From: Candidatus Saccharimonadia bacterium
GTDB lineage: Bacteria > Patescibacteriota > Saccharimonadia > Saccharimonadales > Saccharimonadaceae
Direction: 5' to 3'
Assembly (NCBI GenBank): GCA_023257755.1
Contig: JALRBM010000072.1
Span: 1 to 6,405 of the forward strand
Length of the DNA stretch: 6,405 bases
In this document: positions 1 through 5,626 of the stretch, piece after piece
Layout of the letters: each line of letters opens with the position of its first letter
Numbering within the stretch: position 1 is the first letter of the stretch
Translations under genes and position numbers: made by a program
Notes under the pieces: model-generated
Told to the model about the DNA's origin: nothing
Databases searched by the model: none
The model's input: the letters and a program-made list of their open reading frames with translations, nothing else

Positions 1-1
1 T

Positions 2-313
2 ATAGAAGAGCTGACTACGACGCGAACATCAATCGAACAAGCCCTTGGTAAAGAGGTGGCCAAAAACGATGTCTTACACCTGGACGCTTCCTATTTTCCC
101 TCGGGTATTTCGAACTTATCCGAAAGCTTTGACTGCAGTGGGGCGAGCACGCTTTCTGGCACGATGATCGGCGCATTAGGGTCCTTATTTTTCTGCTGGC
201 AGCAAGATACACCGCTTTTTCTCCCCATGAAAAAGTACGTCGGATACAAGCTCCAGCTTACTCATACCGGAACGCGACTCGCCCTGCCGGCCCGCCAGAT
301 TTCACTTTTCTGA
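2..313 (+). CDS. Unrecognised protein, C-terminal fragment (5' end outside window)
   Basis: An open frame enters from the left edge and runs 103 codons to a TGA at 311-313. The window cuts it, so the true start is not visible; an internal GTG at 56 is in frame but has no convincing ribosome binding site and looks like an ordinary Val codon. The visible part begins with a polar stretch, then has a Ser/Gly-rich middle around residues 38-60 that leads into a short hydrophobic patch (MIGALGSLFFCW). It ends in a basic, beta-like tail (LQLTHTGTRLALPARQISLF). I recognise no domain or catalytic motif and assign no function. It lies 27 bases upstream of the thymidine kinase gene, on the same strand and in the same frame. 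Codon use looks like that of its neighbours, which supports real coding. Confidence is good that it is translated, nil as to role. Confidence 0.6.
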   Translation: MEELTTTRTSIEQALGKEVAKNDVLHLDASYFPSGISNLSESFDCSGASTLSGTMIGALGSLFFCWQQDTPLFLPMKKYVGYKLQLTHTGTRLALPARQISLF

Positions 314-319
314 TACACT
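311..319 (+). promoter_or_regulatory. Candidate extended -10 promoter for tdk
   Basis: TGATACACT reads as TGn followed by TACACT, a four-of-six match to TATAAT. It overlaps the stop codon of the upstream gene. Transcription would start near 326, giving a leader of about 15 bases that still holds the GGAGG ribosome binding site. No recognisable -35 box sits 16-18 bases upstream. This is inference from a short motif. Confidence 0.25.
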
Positions 320-332
320 ATTAGCAGCAATC

Positions 333-337
333 GGAGG
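333..337 (+). promoter_or_regulatory. Ribosome binding site of tdk
   Basis: A perfect GGAGG lies three bases before the ATG at 341. The spacing is short, but the next in-frame ATG (371) falls inside the P-loop, so 341 is the only sensible start. Confidence 0.6.
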
Positions 338-340
338 AAT

Positions 341-952
341 ATGGCAAAGCTACATTTTAAGTATGGGGCGATGAATAGCGGTAAAAGTACCGCCCTTATC
401 AACACCGCCTACAACTACAGCGAACGCGGCCTGGCTGTGGCGATCATCAAACCCGAGATCGACACAAAGGGCGAAAACACAATCGTTGCCAGAGCAGGAC
501 TGTCACGCGAAGTGGATATCTTAGCTTCTCGTGAAATGGATATTAGGGAAGAAGTGGGTCTTTATATAGCGCGCAGAGCGCTCGATCCTCTTCACTGCGT
601 ACTGGTTGATGAAAGTCAGTTTCTCGAGCCCGAACAGGTTGACCAATTATTTGAAGTGGCAAAACTAGACGACATCTCTGTTATAGCCTACGGCCTGCGA
701 ACAGATTTTAGAACCAAGCTTTTCCGAGGCAGCATGCGGCTTTTAGAACTGGCCGATAATATTGAAAAGCTCCCAACAATGTGCCGATGTGGCTCCCAGG
801 CAGAATTTAATTGTCGGAGTATAAATGGCTCCTTCGTATTTGATGGTCAGCAAGTTGCAATCGACGGCGAAGACGAAACTTCCTATGATTCGTTGTGCGG
901 CGTATGTTACACCGATGAACGAGAAAAAGCCGAAAAAATACAACAGCATTAA
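341..952 (+). CDS. tdk: Thymidine kinase (type II, TK1-like)
   Basis: This cytosolic enzyme phosphorylates thymidine to dTMP with ATP, the salvage route to dTTP. The protein is 203 aa, normal for bacterial type II enzymes. The P-loop is GAMNSGKST at residues 9-17. The Walker B/catalytic segment LVDESQF is at 88-94, with Glu91 as the expected catalytic base, and the substrate-binding YGLRTDF segment is at 117-123. The C-terminal lasso region carries a structural zinc site of the CxC...CxxC type: Cys148 and Cys150, then Cys186 and Cys189. Tyr182 lies in the usual nucleoside-contacting loop. Start ATG 341 has a GGAGG just upstream. The gene stands 27 bases after an unknown gene and about 50 bases before dnaX. 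Salvage of this kind is expected in reduced CPR genomes that lack full nucleotide synthesis; that link is inference. The family call is firm. Confidence 0.95.
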   Translation: MAKLHFKYGAMNSGKSTALINTAYNYSERGLAVAIIKPEIDTKGENTIVARAGLSREVDILASREMDIREEVGLYIARRALDPLHCVLVDESQFLEPEQVDQLFEVAKLDDISVIAYGLRTDFRTKLFRGSMRLLELADNIEKLPTMCRCGSQAEFNCRSINGSFVFDGQQVAIDGEDETSYDSLCGVCYTDEREKAEKIQQH

Positions 953-966
953 TTACTGTAAAATCG

Positions 967-972
967 TACAAT
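967..972 (+). promoter_or_regulatory. Candidate -10 element for dnaX
   Basis: TACAAT matches TATAAT at five of six bases. A start point near 979 would give a leader of about 22 bases that contains the GAGGGG ribosome binding site. No clear -35 is present. A second AT-rich candidate, TAAAAT at 959-964, overlaps the same gap. The evidence is motif and spacing only. Confidence 0.3.
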
Positions 973-986
973 AAAAACATAAACAT

Positions 987-992
987 GAGGGG
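987..992 (+). promoter_or_regulatory. Ribosome binding site deciding the dnaX start
   Basis: GAGGGG lies eight bases before ATG 1001 but only two bases before the in-frame GTG at 995. The spacing therefore favours ATG 1001, which gives the N-terminus MPVALYRKYR, close to the usual DnaX start. Confidence 0.6.
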
Positions 993-1000
993 AAGTGGCC

Positions 1001-2413
1001 ATGCCGGTGGCATTATATCGGAAGTATCGCAGTAAAACGCTCGACGAAATTGTCGGCCAGTCACACGTGACTGAGGTGCTATCACGCGCACTTGAACAGG
1101 GAAGTATCGCCCACGCTTATCTCCTGACAGGTCCCCGAGGTGTAGGAAAAACCTCAATCGCCCGTATTCTGGCGCATCAGATCAACAAGCTTCCCTACGA
1201 CGAAACGTCGCCTCATTTGGATATCATTGAGATCGACGCGGCAAGCAACAACGGCGTCGAGGATGTACGGGAGCTTCGGGAAAAGGTGCAAGTTGCCCCT
1301 GTTTCTGCCGAGAAAAAGATATATATTATCGATGAGGTGCATATGCTTTCAAAAGCGGCCTTCAATGCGCTGTTAAAGACGCTTGAGGAGCCGCCTGCGC
1401 ATGCCGTCTTTATCCTGGCGACTACCGATAGCGACAAGCTGCCGGCAACCATTGTCAGTCGCACACAGCGCTTTGCATTTCGTGCCATTACCCCCGCCGA
1501 TGCCACGAAGCACCTTCGCCATATCGCCGATACTGAAAAGATCAAGATTGATAATGACGCCTTGGAGCTGATTGCCATCAGAGGGGATGGGAGTTTCCGC
1601 GACAGCATCAGCCTCCTCGACCAGCTTCGCTCCATCGGCGGTAAAAAAGGTATCGACCGTGCCCTAGTCGAAAGCAGCCTGGGTCTTGCCCCCGCCGAGC
1701 ATGTCGAAAAACTCCTCGACGCCTACGACACGAAGGATCTTCACAAAATTGTTTCTTTGCTGGACGAAAGCGAAGCCGCCGGCGTGCAGCCAACCGTCCT
1801 AACGACACAATTGATTCAAACGGTTCGCCGCCGGATCGCAGAGTCGCCCCAGCTTCTCCCGCTACTCGACCAGCTCCTCGAGGTCGCAAAATCGCCAAAA
1901 CCCGGCATCAAACTTCTGACAGTTCTGGGAAGTCATGCATCGCCAAAACCAAAAACTATTGCCCTTAGCGCTCCGCCAGCCGAGATCAGCGCACCTATCA
2001 AAAAATTAGAAAAAATGGCCGTCCGGCCTGCTCCTCAATCCCCACCGCCGGTCAAAGAAAACACGCCCGAGCCGCCTAAAAAGCGGGAAGCACCGAACCC
2101 TCCCATTCTCGAACTTGATTGGCCACGGCTTCTTGATCACACCCGCGAACAGTATGTCGCTGTCTATAGCGTTCTCTCGAAATGCGGCTACGAGCAGGAT
2201 GGCAGCACCCTGATTTTGTATACCAAAAATGCCTTTTACAAGAAGAAACTTGATGACAGCAAACATCGCATTAACTTACAAAAATCACTGGCTGAACTCG
2301 GTGCCGGGGAATTGGTTATTGAGACCATCCCAACACCCCCGCCGCCAAAAGATAGCCAAGCAGCGGCCGTTGCTGCTATTATGGGGGGAGGAGAAGAGGT
2401 GAGCGTTGAATAG
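1001..2413 (+). CDS. dnaX: DNA polymerase III subunit gamma/tau (clamp loader), zinc-module-less
   Basis: This is the ATPase subunit of the clamp loader, which opens and loads the beta sliding clamp and organises the replisome. It is 470 aa from ATG 1001; GTG 995 would add two residues but sits too close to the ribosome binding site. An N-terminal AAA+ module carries Walker A GPRGVGKTS (44-52), Walker B IIDEVH (109-114), sensor 1 ATT (140-142), an SRC-like motif reading SRT (153-155) with the arginine finger at Arg154, and a sensor 2 region around Arg200 (GSFRDSISLLDQ). The collar/oligomerisation domain follows at about 215-310. A Pro/Lys-rich linker runs about 312-368, and a tau-like C-terminal domain spans 369-470, ending in IMGGGEEV. 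Oddly, the four-cysteine zinc module between Walker A and the EIDAAS motif is absent: residues 61-74 hold a short loop without Cys. The stop is a tandem TAG TAA. dnaB follows 18 bases later. Confidence 0.95.
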   Translation: MPVALYRKYRSKTLDEIVGQSHVTEVLSRALEQGSIAHAYLLTGPRGVGKTSIARILAHQINKLPYDETSPHLDIIEIDAASNNGVEDVRELREKVQVAPVSAEKKIYIIDEVHMLSKAAFNALLKTLEEPPAHAVFILATTDSDKLPATIVSRTQRFAFRAITPADATKHLRHIADTEKIKIDNDALELIAIRGDGSFRDSISLLDQLRSIGGKKGIDRALVESSLGLAPAEHVEKLLDAYDTKDLHKIVSLLDESEAAGVQPTVLTTQLIQTVRRRIAESPQLLPLLDQLLEVAKSPKPGIKLLTVLGSHASPKPKTIALSAPPAEISAPIKKLEKMAVRPAPQSPPPVKENTPEPPKKREAPNPPILELDWPRLLDHTREQYVAVYSVLSKCGYEQDGSTLILYTKNAFYKKKLDDSKHRINLQKSLAELGAGELVIETIPTPPPPKDSQAAAVAAIMGGGEEVSVE

Positions 2414-2431
2414 TAACGCTGTTTAGAGATC

Positions 2432-3778
2432 ATGGGAGCCAAAGACGTGCCCGCCGGAAAAATCCCGCCGCAAAGTATTGACGCCGAGATGAGTCTGCTC
2501 GGTGCTATTTTAATTGACGAGGAGGTCCTCGCCGATGTCACTGAGCACGTCAGTGCCAAGGATTTTTATGATAAGCGCCACGCTACCATCTACGGAGCGA
2601 TGATGCGGCTGTATGAACGGCACAAGCCTGTCGACCTGCTGACCCTCACCGAAGAACTTAGAAAGAAGAACGAATTTGATTTAATCGGCGGATCATCCTA
2701 CCTCACCGAACTCACTAATTATGTTCCGACCGCTGCCCACGCCGAAGCCTACGCTGAAATGGTAGCGACCAAGGCCGTCCGTCGCCGTCTTATTAAAGCC
2801 AGCGGCGATATCAGCGAGCTCGGGTACGACGAAGACACCGAGGTGCAGGAACTTCTGGAAAAAGCCGAAGCCGAGCTATTCAGCGTCAGCGACCAATCAC
2901 TCAAACAAGATCTGGTCAGTCTGGAGAATATCCTTACCGAAAGCTTTGACCGCATGGAAGAACTTCACCGGAACAAGGGAGCACTCCGGGGTATTCGAAC
3001 CGGTTGGCGTGATCTCGATAATATGACCGCTGGGCTACAACGAAGCGATCTTATCATTCTGGCAGCCCGGCCGGCCATGGGTAAGACGACGCTCGTCACC
3101 AATCTGGCCTATAACGTCGCCACCGTCGCCAAACGACCAGTATTGTTCTTTAGCCTTGAGATGAGCAAGGAGCAGTTGGTTGATCGTATGCTTGCCGATG
3201 CCAGCGGGGTCGATGCGTGGAATATTAGAACGGGTAATTTGTCGGATGAGGATTTCTCAAAACTGTCCGAAGCAATGGGCGAGATGGCCGAAGCGCCGAT
3301 TTACCTCGACGATACGCCGGGCCTGTCGGTCCTGGAAATGCGCACCAAGGCGCGGCGCGCCGCACATGAGGCGCCGCTTGGGTTGATAATTGTCGACTAT
3401 CTGCAGCTGATGCAGGCGGCCGGACGCTCGGACGGCAACCGGGTCCAGGAGGTGAGCGAGATTTCCCGGGGTCTGAAGCTGATCGCCCGCGAACTGAATG
3501 TGCCTGTGATCGCCCTTAGCCAGCTTTCACGTTCTGTCGAGTCCCGCAGTCCCCAAATTCCACAGCTTGCCGACCTGCGCGAATCAGGATCTATCGAGCA
3601 GGATGCCGACATCGTCATGTTTATTTACCGTGAAGCCTACTATAATCCTGAAACTGACCGCGAGAATATCACCGACCTTATCCTCGCCAAGCATCGTAAC
3701 GGCCCGACCGGCAAGGTAGAGCTCTACTTCCACCCGGAACGACTGCGATTCATGTCACTGGACAAGCGTCACGAATAA
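2432..3778 (+). CDS. dnaB: Replicative DNA helicase DnaB
   Basis: This hexameric ATP-driven helicase unwinds DNA at the replication fork and works with primase and the DnaX clamp loader. The protein is 448 aa, normal for the family. The N-terminal domain begins with the typical PPQSIDAEMSLLGAIL segment (12-27) and runs to about 150. After a linker comes the RecA-like C-terminal ATPase: Walker A ARPAMGKTT (212-220) with Lys218, the SLEM segment with Glu243, Walker B LIIVDYLQL (318-326) with Asp322, the H4 motif SQLSR (363-367), and KHRNGPTG (420-427), which carries the arginine-finger region. No intein or insertion is seen. The start at 2432 is set by homology of the first 30 residues; it has only a weak AGAG upstream, 18 bases after the dnaX stop, so coupling or reinitiation from dnaX is likely. 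It ends with TAA. Confidence 0.96.
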   Translation: MGAKDVPAGKIPPQSIDAEMSLLGAILIDEEVLADVTEHVSAKDFYDKRHATIYGAMMRLYERHKPVDLLTLTEELRKKNEFDLIGGSSYLTELTNYVPTAAHAEAYAEMVATKAVRRRLIKASGDISELGYDEDTEVQELLEKAEAELFSVSDQSLKQDLVSLENILTESFDRMEELHRNKGALRGIRTGWRDLDNMTAGLQRSDLIILAARPAMGKTTLVTNLAYNVATVAKRPVLFFSLEMSKEQLVDRMLADASGVDAWNIRTGNLSDEDFSKLSEAMGEMAEAPIYLDDTPGLSVLEMRTKARRAAHEAPLGLIIVDYLQLMQAAGRSDGNRVQEVSEISRGLKLIARELNVPVIALSQLSRSVESRSPQIPQLADLRESGSIEQDADIVMFIYREAYYNPETDRENITDLILAKHRNGPTGKVELYFHPERLRFMSLDKRHE

Positions 3779-3785
3779 ACGTCCG

Positions 3786-3794
3786 TGGTATAAT
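3786..3794 (+). promoter_or_regulatory. Extended -10 promoter before the membrane-protein gene
   Basis: TGGTATAAT is a perfect extended -10 (TGn plus TATAAT) in the 29-base gap after dnaB. No good -35 is present at 16-18 bases, which an extended -10 can tolerate. The predicted start point near 3801 lies only about seven bases before ATG 3808, so the message would be almost leaderless. There is no Shine-Dalgarno sequence in the gap. Confidence 0.55.
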
Positions 3795-3807
3795 CAAAAA
3801 TAACTCT

Positions 3808-5268
3808 ATGGGCAAACATATCACCGATTTCCTGCTCTACCGTTGGCGCTATATCGTTGGCTATGCCGTTATCGGGCTGGCAACAACAGCGCTTCTCATC
3901 GTCGCCGGGTTGCTTATTCCGGGAGGCCTGTCCGAGGCCGAGATGCAATCCGTGGTTCGCAGCAGCGCGCTTTCTTTTGACACGTTCACCCCCGATATGA
4001 TCGTTAATTTACCATACCAGCTTTTGCAGCGGGTAAGTATCGATCTTTTAGGAGTGACACATCTTAGTATCAAGCTTCCGTCGCTTATTCTGGGTCTACT
4101 GACTATTTTAGGAATGATTATTTTGCTTCGGGCGTGGTTTAGGCGTAATGTGGCCATTATCGCAACCGTCCTTGTGATTACTACCGGACAGTTTTTGTTC
4201 GTCGCACAAAGCGGGACGCCCAGCATTATCTATATCTTCTGGTCTGTCTGGCTGCTGGCCGCGGCCCTGATGGTCTCGCGGCACGCCAAACCGAGTTTTT
4301 TATGGAAGATAGTCGTGTTCGCCGCTGCTGCACTCAGTCTTTACACGCCTCTTAGTATTTATATACTGCTAGCGCTGCTGAGTGCTGCCGTTCTCCATCC
4401 GCACCTTCGCTACATTATTCGAAAACTGCCAAAAGGAAAGACGACCGTGGCGCTTTTGGTCGCCCTGTTATTGGTCGCTCCGCTGAACTACGCCATCATC
4501 AAAGACCCATCAATCGGCCTGACGCTCCTGGGAGTGCCAGAGCAGTGGCCTAATCTTTGGCAGAATGCTCTGCAGCTTCTTTCACAGTACTTTAACTTCG
4601 TCAATCCTTCCGGCGCAACCAATTTGCTGCTCCCAGTCTATGGCCTTGGATCCATCATTCTCCTTGCCCTCGGTGTCTATCATCTTGCGACGACAAAATA
4701 CACGGCCAGAAGCTACATCGTCAGTACCTGGACTATCCTTTTGATTCCTATCTTGATCATCAACCCCCGCTTTACAAGTATTACCTTCGTGCCGGTCCTT
4801 CTGTTAATGGCGATGGGGATTTACACGCTGCTTCGTAGTTGGTACCAGCTATTTCCGCGTAACCCTTACGCCCGGATCGCAGGATTGATTCCGCTCGCTA
4901 TTTTAATAGGCGGGCTGGTTCTCTCGGGAGTCAACCGCTACATGAACAGCTACCTTTACGATCCCCGGCTTGCTTCAAATTTTTCAAGCGACTTATGGCT
5001 CGTCAACAAACAACTGACAGATCAAAAAGGTACCGTTGCCCTCATTGTCAGTGACCAGGAAGCACCCTTTTACACAGTCGTCGCGACACACAAACAAAAC
5101 GTCACCATTAATCCTTCTGACACCACAACGGCAGGGACGGTTATCATCAGTAAGGCTGCCATGCCCACAAAAACTGACAAGCCGATCACCGTACCGACAC
5201 AGATTGTCACCAATTCCCGCTCAAATGAGGCTGACCGTTTCTATATCTATAAATCCGCTGAAAAATAA
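3808..5268 (+). CDS. Multi-pass membrane protein, GT-C glycosyltransferase-like (family 39/ArnT-related)
   Basis: The 486-aa product has an N-terminal cytoplasmic stub and about ten or more hydrophobic segments, roughly at 15-38, 90-108, 114-132, 138-156, 167-196, 212-230, 276-293, 303-318, 323-343 and 357-374. A soluble tail of about 110 residues follows, probably on the outer face. The architecture is that of GT-C enzymes, which move sugar from a polyprenyl-phosphate carrier to protein, lipid or wall polymer. Supporting detail: the first long loop (38-90) has the PGGLSEAEM segment where family 39 enzymes keep acidic residues, followed by NLPYQLL and by LSIKLPSLILGLLTIL, which matches the usual RLPSAL-type start of the third helix block. 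The acidic pair reads E-A-E rather than the common D-E. Substrate and acceptor are unknown. It has its own promoter and no Shine-Dalgarno, and is functionally unlike its replication and repair neighbours. An unrelated membrane protein of the same shape cannot be excluded. Confidence 0.65.
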   Translation: MGKHITDFLLYRWRYIVGYAVIGLATTALLIVAGLLIPGGLSEAEMQSVVRSSALSFDTFTPDMIVNLPYQLLQRVSIDLLGVTHLSIKLPSLILGLLTILGMIILLRAWFRRNVAIIATVLVITTGQFLFVAQSGTPSIIYIFWSVWLLAAALMVSRHAKPSFLWKIVVFAAAALSLYTPLSIYILLALLSAAVLHPHLRYIIRKLPKGKTTVALLVALLLVAPLNYAIIKDPSIGLTLLGVPEQWPNLWQNALQLLSQYFNFVNPSGATNLLLPVYGLGSIILLALGVYHLATTKYTARSYIVSTWTILLIPILIINPRFTSITFVPVLLLMAMGIYTLLRSWYQLFPRNPYARIAGLIPLAILIGGLVLSGVNRYMNSYLYDPRLASNFSSDLWLVNKQLTDQKGTVALIVSDQEAPFYTVVATHKQNVTINPSDTTTAGTVIISKAAMPTKTDKPITVPTQIVTNSRSNEADRFYIYKSAEK

Positions 5269-5270
5269 CG

Positions 5271-5276
5271 TATACT
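5271..5276 (+). promoter_or_regulatory. Candidate -10 element for ybaB-recR-DHH
   Basis: TATACT matches TATAAT at five of six bases and lies two bases after the stop of the membrane-protein gene. A start near 5283 would give a leader of about 33 bases with the AAGGAG site in place. No convincing -35 is visible. If real, it would drive ybaB, recR and the DHH gene as one unit. Confidence 0.3.
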
Positions 5277-5302
5277 AGATAGGTTAGTACTTGAACCGAC
5301 CG

Positions 5303-5308
5303 AAGGAG
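5303..5308 (+). promoter_or_regulatory. Ribosome binding site of the ybaB gene
   Basis: AAGGAG lies seven bases before GTG 5316, which supports the GTG start for the YbaB-family protein. Confidence 0.6.
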
Positions 5309-5315
5309 AATCATT

Positions 5316-5618
5316 GTGGCGTTCGACCAGATGAAGATGCTTAACGAATTACGTAAAGCACAAAAAGAACTTAAAAAGGAAAAGGTGATTGTTGCAGCTG
5401 GCGGCGACGACGATGATCCAGCCGTTGAAGTGACCGTCAACGGCGAATTAAAGGTAGAAGATATCACTATTAATCCTGCCTACCTTTCGCCAGAATACAA
5501 GGATGACCTCGAAGGATGGCTGCAGGCGGCAATTCGCGACGGGCTTGCCAAGGCTCAGGAAATCGCCGCCGAAAAAATGAAGCCGCTCATGGGTGGTTTG
5601 GGTAACTTGGGTCTTTAG
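5316..5618 (+). CDS. YbaB/EbfC family nucleoid-associated DNA-binding protein
   Basis: Members of this family are small dimeric proteins that bind DNA and coat or bend the nucleoid; they are commonly encoded between dnaX and recR. The product is 100 aa with a GTG start and a good AAGGAG site. It shows the family layout: a charged N-terminal helix rich in Lys and Glu (about 3-23), then a beta-hairpin carrying VEVTVNGELKVEDITINP (37-54), then a long amphipathic helix (about 60-90) with the AAIRDGLAKAQE segment, and a Gly-rich tail (MGGLGNLGL). The turn before the hairpin holds four aspartates in a row (31-34), more acidic than the Gly-rich turn usual here. Its TAG stop overlaps the ribosome binding site of recR, so the two are translationally linked. 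The position next to recR strengthens the call. Confidence 0.9.
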   Translation: MAFDQMKMLNELRKAQKELKKEKVIVAAGGDDDDPAVEVTVNGELKVEDITINPAYLSPEYKDDLEGWLQAAIRDGLAKAQEIAAEKMKPLMGGLGNLGL

Positions 5619-5621
5619 GAG
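5617..5621 (+). promoter_or_regulatory. Ribosome binding site of recR, overlapping the ybaB stop
   Basis: AGGAG overlaps the TAG stop of the preceding gene and sits five bases before TTG 5627. This spacing is the main support for the rare TTG start. Confidence 0.6.
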
Positions 5622-5626
5622 TCATC

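Noticed and set aside
953..1000. Terminator or RNA element in the tdk-dnaX gap
   Set aside because: No inverted repeat followed by a T run is visible; the gap is best explained by a -10 box and a ribosome binding site.
807..1157. 116-codon minus-strand frame spanning the tdk-dnaX gap
   Set aside because: It crosses two well-supported genes and the dnaX promoter region, and shows no family motif.
1213..1635. 140-codon open frame on the minus strand
   Set aside because: It lies fully inside the strongly supported dnaX ATPase domain, has no ribosome binding site of note, and its Ser/Arg-rich composition is that of an antisense shadow.
2078..2083. AAAAAG run in dnaX as an E. coli-type frameshift site
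   Set aside because: The heptamer in phase is T AAA AAG, which pairs poorly after slipping, and the -1 frame stays open for over 40 codons, so it would not give a short gamma product.
3861..4226. 121-codon open frame on the minus strand
   Set aside because: It is antisense to the membrane-protein gene, has no recognisable motif, and mirrors its hydrophobic codons.
5036..5278. 80-codon plus-strand frame near the end of the membrane-protein gene
   Set aside because: It is out of frame within a real gene, with low-complexity Ser/Pro/Arg composition and no ribosome binding site.
2414..5315. Rho-independent terminators in the gaps after dnaX, dnaB and the membrane-protein gene
   Set aside because: The gaps are 18, 29 and 47 bases and hold no GC-rich stem with a trailing T run.
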